From the NCBI GenBank assembly GCA_002308755.1, contig DBVR01000034.1, positions 1 to 11,522 on the forward strand: a stretch of DNA of 11,522 nt, written 5' to 3'. This DNA is from Christensenella sp. UBA1259 (GTDB taxonomy: Bacteria > Bacillota > Clostridia > Christensenellales > Borkfalkiaceae). Within the stretch, counting starts at the first letter, position 1; each line of letters begins with the position of its first letter. Below are positions 1 to 5,886 of the stretch, piece after piece. The notes under the pieces are model-generated. The model saw only the letters and a program-made list of their open reading frames with translations, ran no database searches and was not told where the DNA came from. A program made the position numbers and the translations under genes.

Positions 1-690
1 CGAGCTCCGTCTTGCCGACGCCCGTGGGTCCCGCGAATATGAAGGACACGGGCTTTCTCTTGTAGGAGACGCCGGTCCTTGCCCTGCGGACCGCCCGGGC
101 CACTGCGGACACCGCCTCGTCCTGCCCCACAAGTCTCTCCTTTATCCTGGACTCCAGGCCTTCGAGCCTCTCGTAGTCGCTGGCCGCGATGGTGGAGGCG
201 GGGATGCCGGTCCAGATCTCGATGACGTCCGCGAGATCGCTGTCCTGCATGGTCACCTTCTCGCAGAGCTCGTCCAGTTCCGCCAGCCTGCTGTCTATCC
301 TCAACTCCTCAGCCTTCAGCTCGGAAAGGTTCCTGTACCTTTCCTCCACCTGGGCGGACGTGAGCTTGGAGGTGTCCTGGCTGTTTATCTGGGCCTCCAG
401 CTCGTTCATGGCCTTTTCTATGACCACCTTCCTGTCGGCCAGGGAGTGGCGCTCGTTGATCTCCGGCGAGTGCACGGAGATATGGGAGGCCGCCTCGTCC
501 ATAAGGTCTATGGCCTTGTCCGGCAGATATCTGTCCATAATATACCTGTCGGAAAGCTCAACTGCCGCCTTTATCGCCTCGTCGGTTATGTGCACCTTGT
601 GATGCGCCTCATATCTGTCCCTTAAACCGAAAAGTATCTTAACAGCCTCGTCCCTGGTGGGCTCGCCCACCGTCACCGGGGCGAAGCGGC
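1..690 (-). other. Block of clpC with atypical, GC-rich codon use
   Basis: Downstream of about codon 363 of clpC my hand count gives 22 GAG to 4 GAA, 13 AAG to 0 AAA and 12 TCC among 17 serines. The preceding part of the same gene gives 9 GAG to 27 GAA, 9 AAG to 14 AAA and no TCC among 15 serines. The frame is continuous. The edge lies in the conserved ERRF-to-EP segment of the first AAA+ module. Confidence 0.75.
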
Positions 691-1753
691 GTTCCAGCGC
701 CGCGTCCTTTTCTATATACTTCCTGTACTCGTCTATGGTCGTCGCGCCGATAGTCTGCAATTCGCCGCGCGAAAGCATGGGCTTTAAAATGTTCGCCGCG
801 TCCATATTGCCTTCTCCCGACGCACCTGCGCCCACTATCATGTGTATTTCGTCTATAAAAAGTATGATATTGCCTTTTTCTTTTACCACTTCCACGGCTT
901 TTTTAAGGCGTTCTTCGAAATCGCCCCTGTACCTTGCGCCCGCTATCATGCCCGAAAGGTCAAGTGAGAAAACTATCTTGTCGGCGAGAATCTCCGGAAC
1001 GTTGCCTTTTACTATCGCCTGTGCAAGTCCTTCCACCACCGCGCTCTTTCCGACTCCCGGTTCGCCTATCAGAACGGGGTTGTTTTTGGTTCTTCTCGAT
1101 AATATCTGTATTACCCTGTCTATCTCGTTTTTTCTGCCGATAACGGGGTCGAGTTTGCCGTCCGCCGCCTGTTTGTTAAGGTTCACGCCGAATTTGCCGA
1201 GATCGCCTAAATCTTCGCCGTCCTTACGGTAACCGCCTTTCTGCTCCTGTTTTTCGGCGCTTCTGCCGCCGAAAGCACCGCTGAAAACGCTTTCTTCTTC
1301 CTCTTCGGGCTCTTCTTCGTCCGCGCCCATAAGCGACTCGTATATCTCTTCCGCCATCGCGTCTACGTCCACCTGCATGGTCTTCAATATCGCCACCGCA
1401 ACGCACGACGTGTCGAACAAAAGCGCGAGAAGTAAATGTTCCGTACCGACGAATCCCGAGTGGGCGCGAAGCGAAAAATCCACCGCCCTTTCGAATATCC
1501 TTTTCGTCGTGCCAGTAAACATATTACCCGGCAATATAGCCGTATTGTCCACCGTCTTTTTGAAATAGTAAAGGTATCTGTCGTTATCCACTTCGGCTTC
1601 CCGAAGTATCGCCGCCGCCCTGCCGTCTTCGGCGTTCATAAGCCCGAACAGTATGTGTTCGCTGCCGATGTATCTGCAACCGAAACGCTTGGCAAGTTGC
1701 GTCGCTATCTCTATGACTTCATTCACGTTGCGCGAGAAAGTATCGTAATACAT
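1..1753 (-). CDS. clpC: ClpC, AAA+ unfoldase of the ClpCP protease (N-terminal 584 codons, 3' end beyond window)
   Basis: ClpC unfolds proteins, including those marked with phospho-arginine, and feeds them to ClpP. The frame is open from ATG at 1753 to the left edge. Residues 1-140 are the double Clp N-domain; Glu32 (GSEH) and Glu105 (GTEH) match the two glutamates that bind phospho-arginine in B. subtilis ClpC. Residues 145-185 form an acidic, glycine-rich linker. The first AAA+ module has Walker A GEPGVGKS (230-237), Walker B with Asp301-Glu302, and ERRF (354-357). A middle region at about 430-500 is charged and helical but lacks a clear UVR-type sequence. The second Walker A, GPTGVGKT, is at 575-582. 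The start follows the mcsB stop by one base, and the ribosome site lies inside mcsB. Codon use changes sharply near 660-690. ClpC is favoured over ClpB or ClpE by the N-domain and by the mcsA-mcsB neighbours. Confidence 0.96.
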   Translation of the reverse strand, partial: MYYDTFSRNVNEVIEIATQLAKRFGCRYIGSEHILFGLMNAEDGRAAAILREAEVDNDRYLYYFKKTVDNTAILPGNMFTGTTKRIFERAVDFSLRAHSGFVGTEHLLLALLFDTSCVAVAILKTMQVDVDAMAEEIYESLMGADEEEPEEEEESVFSGAFGGRSAEKQEQKGGYRKDGEDLGDLGKFGVNLNKQAADGKLDPVIGRKNEIDRVIQILSRRTKNNPVLIGEPGVGKSAVVEGLAQAIVKGNVPEILADKIVFSLDLSGMIAGARYRGDFEERLKKAVEVVKEKGNIILFIDEIHMIVGAGASGEGNMDAANILKPMLSRGELQTIGATTIDEYRKYIEKDAALERRFAPVTVGEPTRDEAVKILFGLRDRYEAHHKVHITDEAIKAAVELSDRYIMDRYLPDKAIDLMDEAASHISVHSPEINERHSLADRKVVIEKAMNELEAQINSQDTSKLTSAQVEERYRNLSELKAEELRIDSRLAELDELCEKVTMQDSDLADVIEIWTGIPASTIAASDYERLEGLESRIKERLVGQDEAVSAVARAVRRARTGVSYKRKPVSFIFAGPTGVGKTEL

Positions 1754-1754
1754 T

Positions 1755-2771
1755 CTAAATCTCCCTTAATTTCAATAACTTTTTGCTTACCACTTCCGCC
1801 CTGAAAAGATCTCTGTCGAAAGCTGACAGATCCTTTCCGTACTGCACGCAAAGGTTTGCGGGACGCACCTTTACCGTAAGGTCGTTCAACGCTTCCAAAT
1901 CCTGTATATCTACCATACCGAACATCGCGCCGATTTTCACTTCCGCGATAAGCGATAAGAACTCTTCGTAACTTAAAAGCACGGCGTTGGTCAGCACCCC
2001 GAAAGCGCGCTTTGCCCTGTCCATAGTCTTTATTTCCTTACTTGCATACAGTTTCTTCGCGAGTTCCCTTTCCGTCATGCAGATATCCAGCACCGCTTCT
2101 TCCACACTCTTTAAAATATCGTATTCCGATATACCGAGCGTTACTTCATTGCTTATCTGGTAAATACTGCCCTCGGCTACGCTGCCTTCGCCGTACACGC
2201 CCCTGACGGTAAGTCCCGCTTTACGCGCTTCTTCCGCCACTTTGCGTATCTTTCCGCTCTCCGAAAGCGCGGGAAGAAACAGCATCACCGACGCTCTCAT
2301 ACCCGTGCCGAGATTTGTAGGGCAAGTCGTCAGATATCCCCAACGCGGGTGAAAGGCTATGTCCACGTTTTTCGCAAGTTCGTCGTCTAATCCGTCCAGC
2401 CGTTCGTACGCTTCTTTAAGCCGAAGACCCTTCATAAAGCACTGTTCCCTTATGACGTCTTCTTCGTTTATCATGACCGAAAGACTTTCGTCGGCGTTTA
2501 TAAGCGCAGCGCCGCCCACGGCGTTTTCGGTAAGGTACTTGCTTATGAGATTGCGTTCCTTCATGGCTTCGAGAACCGTTGTGCTTACGTTCGCGACGTA
2601 GTAAAGATTGAAAGTATCGCACTTTATAAGGGCGCGGTTCACTTTCTTTACTATCTCGCGCGAAGTCTTTTCGTCGTTGCCGCAGAATCTGTAACCCGAA
2701 ATATTACGGGCAAGGCGTATTCTCGTCTTTATTATATTGCCGGAAAAAAGATCCGGTGATACCGATTCCAT
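1755..2771 (-). CDS. mcsB: Protein arginine kinase McsB
   Basis: McsB phosphorylates arginine side chains using ATP and so marks proteins for ClpCP; it belongs to the phosphagen (guanidino) kinase fold. At 338 residues it is slightly shorter than B. subtilis McsB (about 363). Visible motifs are KTRIRLARN (15-23), NEED (102-105), Cys150 followed by PTNLGTGMRAS (151-161) and YGEG (193-196). RDLFRA (320-325) fits the RDxxRA motif that forms the allosteric phospho-arginine site in McsB. Two positions are unusual: the NEEDH signature reads NEEDV (Val106), and the residue after RASVML is Phe where His is common. An AGGGGG ribosome site at 2777-2782 overlaps the mcsA stop, 5 bases before ATG. It lies between mcsA and clpC, the standard order. 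The family call is secure; full activity with Val106 is inferred. Confidence 0.95.
   Translation of the reverse strand: MESVSPDLFSGNIIKTRIRLARNISGYRFCGNDEKTSREIVKKVNRALIKCDTFNLYYVANVSTTVLEAMKERNLISKYLTENAVGGAALINADESLSVMINEEDVIREQCFMKGLRLKEAYERLDGLDDELAKNVDIAFHPRWGYLTTCPTNLGTGMRASVMLFLPALSESGKIRKVAEEARKAGLTVRGVYGEGSVAEGSIYQISNEVTLGISEYDILKSVEEAVLDICMTERELAKKLYASKEIKTMDRAKRAFGVLTNAVLLSYEEFLSLIAEVKIGAMFGMVDIQDLEALNDLTVKVRPANLCVQYGKDLSAFDRDLFRAEVVSKKLLKLREI
1761..1766 (-). promoter_or_regulatory. Ribosome binding site of clpC, inside the end of mcsB
   Basis: On the minus strand the sequence is AGGGAG followed by 7 bases and ATG. It lies within the last codons of mcsB, and one base separates the mcsB stop from the clpC start. 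This supports the chosen start and suggests coupled translation of kinase and unfoldase. Confidence 0.7.
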
Positions 2772-2780
2772 ACGCGCCCC

Positions 2781-3098
2781 CTAAATAAGCCCCTTTTCTT
2801 CGAGTTTTTCTTTTAAGGCGATAAGTTCTTCCGATATAGCCCTTACGTCCGAAAACCGCCCTTCCATAACGGCGTTCTCTTTTTCCTTAAACAGCCTTTC
2901 GTACCTTATAAGAAGCGATTTTTCTTCCGAAGAAAACGGCGGGACTTTGCCCGTGTGCATGTCCCCAAACTGTATTTCCTTTACGGCGTTTTCTATTTCG
3001 TCCTTAAAAACTTCGTAACACTTCTCGCACCCGACGAGTCCCGTTTCGTAAAAATCCGAAAGATAAGTTCCGCAGTTCTTACACACTTTATCGTACAT
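2781..3098 (-). CDS. mcsA: McsA, short single-zinc-finger form (McsB activator)
   Basis: McsA binds and activates McsB. This copy has 105 residues against about 185 in B. subtilis. It begins almost at once with a four-cysteine zinc site, CxxC at 6-9 and CxxC at 24-27, which aligns with the second zinc finger of longer McsA proteins. HTGKVP (48-53) matches the conserved HxGK-P region, and residues 60-100 form a charged UVR-like helical hairpin. The first zinc finger and the spacer after it are absent. An in-frame TAA at 3108-3110, four codons before ATG, rules out a longer N-terminus, and galU occupies the upstream DNA. An AAAGGC ribosome site lies at 3104-3109. The order mcsA-mcsB-clpC makes the identity firm. 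The loss could alter McsB activation or stress sensing, which is inference. Confidence 0.92.
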   Translation of the reverse strand: MYDKVCKNCGTYLSDFYETGLVGCEKCYEVFKDEIENAVKEIQFGDMHTGKVPPFSSEEKSLLIRYERLFKEKENAVMEGRFSDVRAISEELIALKEKLEEKGLI

Positions 3099-3099
3099 T

Positions 3100-3981
3100 T
3101 TACGCCTTTATTCTCTCCGCAAGTTCGATAACGTAATTCTTTATCTCTTCCCCGATTTCGGGGCTCTTTAACGCCGTTTCGACGTTAGCCTTGATATATC
3201 CCGCCTTGTCGCCCACGTCGTAACGGTAATCTTCTGTGGTGCAGGCAAGCAGTTCTCCGCGTTTTGCAAGTTCGTCTAAACTGTCGGTAAGATATATTTC
3301 GTTGTTGCGGGGTTTAAGCGTTTTTAGCATGGAAAATATCTTGCCGTCCAAAACGTACCTGCCGATTATCGCGTTATTCGAAAGCGCGTCTGAAAGTGCG
3401 GGTTTTTCCACGATTGCGCCTACTTCCATAACGCCGTCATTTTCGTTTTTTATACCTATGTTGCCGTATTTACTGACGTCGTCGCCGAACACTTCCATAG
3501 TGGCGATAACGCTTTTACCCGTGGATTCGTATATATTTTTAAGCGCGCTTATGCAACCTTTGCCGCCTTCCTTCGGAATAAGCAGTTCGTCGCCGAGAAG
3601 AAGCGCGAAAGGCTCGTCGCCGATATATTTCTCGGCGCAGAGTATCGCTCCCGCAAGACCGTTCGCCACCTTTTGTTCGACGAACTTTACTTTAAAGGAA
3701 CAGGTTTCCCGCGCTATATCGTAAAGTTCTGTCTTGCCGTCGGCAATAAGCCTTTTTTCAAGTTCCTGCGCGGCGGAAAAATGCCGCTCAATTATCTCCG
3801 ATCCCGGGCTTACGACGATGATAACGTCGTCTATTCCCGCGTTTTTCAGTTCTTCCATTATGTACTGCACCGTGGGTTTATCCAGAACGGGCAGCATAGG
3901 TTTCGGCAAAGCCTTGGTGATCGGCAAAAATCTCGTCCCAAGCCCGGCGGCGGGAATTATTGCCTTGGTTACTTTTTTCAT
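3100..3981 (-). CDS. galU: UTP-glucose-1-phosphate uridylyltransferase (GalU type)
   Basis: The family makes UDP-glucose from UTP and glucose-1-phosphate for cell-surface glycans. The 293 residues are the normal GalU length. The nucleotide-binding signature GLGTRFLP is at 13-20, a KPMLPVLDKP segment follows at about 27-36, a GDE metal or sugar-site motif is at 130-132, EKP at 192-194, EIYLTDSL near 218-225 and a DVGDKAGY segment near 255-262. The usual GLGHA segment reads GLAGA (108-112), and GDE replaces the more common PD or GDD, so substrate preference should be held a little open; another nucleotide-sugar pyrophosphorylase is possible but less likely given the full-length match. ATG at 3981 follows an AGAGGA site (3987-3992). 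The gene sits in the place before mcsA where ctsR is usually found. Confidence 0.88.
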   Translation of the reverse strand: MKKVTKAIIPAAGLGTRFLPITKALPKPMLPVLDKPTVQYIMEELKNAGIDDVIIVVSPGSEIIERHFSAAQELEKRLIADGKTELYDIARETCSFKVKFVEQKVANGLAGAILCAEKYIGDEPFALLLGDELLIPKEGGKGCISALKNIYESTGKSVIATMEVFGDDVSKYGNIGIKNENDGVMEVGAIVEKPALSDALSNNAIIGRYVLDGKIFSMLKTLKPRNNEIYLTDSLDELAKRGELLACTTEDYRYDVGDKAGYIKANVETALKSPEIGEEIKNYVIELAERIKA

Positions 3982-3997
3982 TTACGTCCTCTTAGTT

Positions 3998-4450
3998 TTA
4001 TTTGAAATTTCTTTCTTCCAGTGCTTTTATCTTGTCGACGCGTCTTATATGCCTTTCACCGCCGCTGAAATCGGTGAATAAAAACGCGTCCACTATCTCC
4101 GTCATAAGCCCCGCGCCTATTACCCTTTCGCCGAAAGACAGCACGTTGGCGTCGTTGTGAAGTCTGGTCATTTTGGCGGAAAACACGTCGTGGCAATGCC
4201 CGCAGCGTATCCCCTTTATCTTGTTGGCGACGATGCTCATACCTATCCCCGTACCGCAGACGAGAATCCCCAGATCGCACTCTCCGTTTACCACCGCCTT
4301 GCACGCCGCTTCGGCGTAATCGTTGTAGTCCACGGAATCTTTGGTATAAGTCCCGAAATCTTCGTATTCCACGCCTTTTTCTTTCAGATGCGCTAAAAGC
4401 GCGTCTTTGAGATTTATGCCGCCGTGGTCGCAACCTATCGCTACTTTCAT
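3998..4450 (-). CDS. rpiB: Ribose-5-phosphate isomerase B (RpiB)
   Basis: RpiB interconverts ribose-5-phosphate and ribulose-5-phosphate in the cytosolic pentose phosphate pathway. The length, 150 residues, is typical of the RpiB/LacAB family. CDHGG is at 7-11, the catalytic cysteine loop CGTGIG at 65-70 with Cys65, HDVFSA at 87-92, His98 in a LHND segment matches the catalytic histidine, and a GERHIRRVDKI phosphate-binding tail lies near 131-141. The serine after CGTGIGM, rather than the glutamate seen in actinobacterial enzymes, supports a cysteine-type RpiB. The start overlaps the ywlE-type stop in ATGA, and this ywlE-rpiB pairing also occurs in B. subtilis (ywlE-ywlF). An allose-6-phosphate isomerase role cannot be excluded, but no allose genes are nearby. 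Confidence 0.94.
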   Translation of the reverse strand: MKVAIGCDHGGINLKDALLAHLKEKGVEYEDFGTYTKDSVDYNDYAEAACKAVVNGECDLGILVCGTGIGMSIVANKIKGIRCGHCHDVFSAKMTRLHNDANVLSFGERVIGAGLMTEIVDAFLFTDFSGGERHIRRVDKIKALEERNFK

Positions 4451-4896
4451 GACAGTATCTCCTTACCGATAATTTTGTCTATTATAACGTTACAGGCGTC
4501 TTCTATTTTGTGCGACGCCTTTATATACGTCGTAAGATCCCCGCCGTAAGGGTCGGGAATATCTTCCCCCGCCACTTCTTTCATAGAATAAACGTTGGGA
4601 AAATTTTTTATATAATTTTTGTGTTCTTCGGTCATACAGATAGTCATATCGCTTTTTAGAAGCAACACGGCGGATACTCTTTGCGCTTTGAACCCGTAGG
4701 GTTTATACCCCATTTTTTTAAGCGCGGTCGCGGAATTTTTACTCATTTTATGCCCGTCCGTGGCGTCCAGCCCCGCACTCTTTACCCTTATCCCTGATAT
4801 CCCCGCAAGTTTTATCTTGGACTTCAATATTATTTCAGCCATAGGACTCCGACAGGTATTGCCGGTGCAAACGAATAATATCCTTTTCATACTCAT
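4447..4896 (-). CDS. ywlE: Low-molecular-weight protein arginine phosphatase (YwlE type)
   Basis: This small cytosolic phosphatase reverses McsB by removing phosphate from protein arginine. It has 149 residues, the usual size of the low-molecular-weight phosphatase family. The P-loop is CTGNTCRS (10-17), with nucleophile Cys10 and Arg16. Thr14 occupies the position that is threonine in arginine-specific YwlE and typically isoleucine in phosphotyrosine enzymes. DPYGG (115-119) supplies the general-acid aspartate. The start is set by an AAGGAAA site 8 bases before the first ATG and an ATGA overlap with the upstream gene; a second ATG two codons later is less well spaced. It lies between a Sua5-type gene and rpiB, as in B. 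subtilis, but also less than 1.5 kb upstream of mcsA-mcsB-clpC, which strengthens the arginine-phosphatase call. Confidence 0.9.
   Translation of the reverse strand: MSMKRILFVCTGNTCRSPMAEIILKSKIKLAGISGIRVKSAGLDATDGHKMSKNSATALKKMGYKPYGFKAQRVSAVLLLKSDMTICMTEEHKNYIKNFPNVYSMKEVAGEDIPDPYGGDLTTYIKASHKIEDACNVIIDKIIGKEILS
4458..4464 (-). promoter_or_regulatory. Strong ribosome binding site of rpiB inside the upstream gene
   Basis: The minus strand reads AAGGAGA, 7 bases before the rpiB ATG, within the last codons of the arginine phosphatase gene. The ATGA overlap plus this site indicates translational coupling with independent loading possible. Confidence 0.7.
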
Positions 4897-5876
4897 CCGC
4901 AGGATTTCCTTAATCTGTTCATTATTCCGAGATACACCCCGTCTTCCCTGTTGAAAGACACGGCTATCACGATATCCGCTTTCTTTTCCCCCTCTAAAAG
5001 CCTGTCGTAAAGATTGAAAGCTATCTCTTTATCGGTCTTTCCCAGATTCAGAACGTTATATCCCGTAAGACTTTGCGCGATCTCGTCGTCGCACATTATA
5101 TACGGCGTTCTCCCCGCCGCTTTTTCCTTTTCGTAAAGCGAAACGGCTTCCGCCGCCGTGTTTACCAGCGCTGTTTCGCAATTAGGACGGTAATGTCTGT
5201 ATTTTACCCCCGGGGATCTTACTTTATCCCCGTCTTTATGCTGCGCTATCTCGCACTTTCCGACGGCGTCTTCTATCATTTCTTTCGTTATAAGCCCCGC
5301 GCGGAGTATTCTCGGCACGCTGCCCGTAACGTCCAAAACGGTGCTTTCTATCCCACCGCCGCATTTTCCGCCATCTAAAATCAGCGGTATTTTCCCGTTA
5401 AGATCAGCGTAAACATGCTGTGCGGTAACGGGACTCGTGTGCTTTGAAAGATTCGCGCTCGGCGCGACGAGAGGAACGTTTACCGCGCGCAGAAGTTTCT
5501 GACAGCCTTCGTGAGAAGGTATTCTCACCGCAAGAGTATCCCCGCCGCACACCGCTTCTTCGCAAACGACGTTTTTGCTCCTGAAAACCATAGTAAACGG
5601 TCCCGGCATAAAACGGCGTTTGAGTTCGTAAACGTAGTCGTTATCTATATAAACGAGAGTTTCCAAAGGAAAATCTTTATGGACGTGCGCTATAAGCGGA
5701 TTGTCTATCGGTCTTCCCTTTACTTCGAATATCTTTTTTACGGCATCTTTATCAGTTGCCACCGCCGCAAGCCCGTAAACGGTCTCCGTCGGCATCGCCA
5801 CGATTTCGCCAGAGAGTAAAAGGTATTTGGCTTTTAAAACGCTTTCGTCGTTTATTCCGAGAATTTCCGTAAACAT
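4893..5876 (-). CDS. tsaC: L-threonylcarbamoyladenylate synthase (Sua5/YwlC type)
   Basis: The enzyme makes threonylcarbamoyl-AMP from threonine, bicarbonate and ATP, the first step of the t6A37 modification of ANN-decoding tRNAs. The YrdC domain covers about residues 10-200, with PTETVYGL (29-36), a KGRPIDNPL segment near 53-61 and SANLS near 140-144. The conserved linker SPGVKYRHYRP at about 221-231 leads to a C-terminal Sua5 domain ending near residue 327, so this is the long Sua5 form rather than the short TsaC. The ribosome site is weak: no clear purine-rich motif precedes the ATG, and dnaB stops 10 bases upstream. The downstream neighbours ywlE and rpiB repeat a known Bacillus grouping. 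tsaC2/sua5 are alternative symbols. Confidence 0.94.
   Translation of the reverse strand: MFTEILGINDESVLKAKYLLLSGEIVAMPTETVYGLAAVATDKDAVKKIFEVKGRPIDNPLIAHVHKDFPLETLVYIDNDYVYELKRRFMPGPFTMVFRSKNVVCEEAVCGGDTLAVRIPSHEGCQKLLRAVNVPLVAPSANLSKHTSPVTAQHVYADLNGKIPLILDGGKCGGGIESTVLDVTGSVPRILRAGLITKEMIEDAVGKCEIAQHKDGDKVRSPGVKYRHYRPNCETALVNTAAEAVSLYEKEKAAGRTPYIMCDDEIAQSLTGYNVLNLGKTDKEIAFNLYDRLLEGEKKADIVIAVSFNREDGVYLGIMNRLRKSCG
4905..4911 (-). promoter_or_regulatory. Ribosome binding site that fixes the start of the arginine phosphatase
   Basis: AAGGAAA on the minus strand is 8 bases from the ATG at 4896 but 14 from the next in-frame ATG at 4890. The spacing favours the first ATG, which also makes the ATGA overlap with the upstream stop. 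Confidence 0.6.
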
Positions 5877-5886
5877 TTTGTAATAA

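Noticed and set aside
657..1232. A 191-codon plus-strand open frame over the codon-switch region
   Set aside because: It is antisense to the first AAA+ module of clpC and has no family features.
1224..1406. Short arginine-rich minus-strand open frame
   Set aside because: It is an alternative frame of the acidic linker of clpC and is not a separate gene or frameshift; the ClpC frame is continuous.
3982..3997. The largest gap as a place for a CtsR operator, promoter or terminator
   Set aside because: It has only 16 bases and is mostly taken by the galU ribosome site. No heptad repeat or hairpin is seen.
4888..4890. Second ATG as the start of the arginine phosphatase
   Set aside because: The AAGGAAA site is better spaced for the first ATG, and the first ATG gives the ATGA overlap with the upstream gene.
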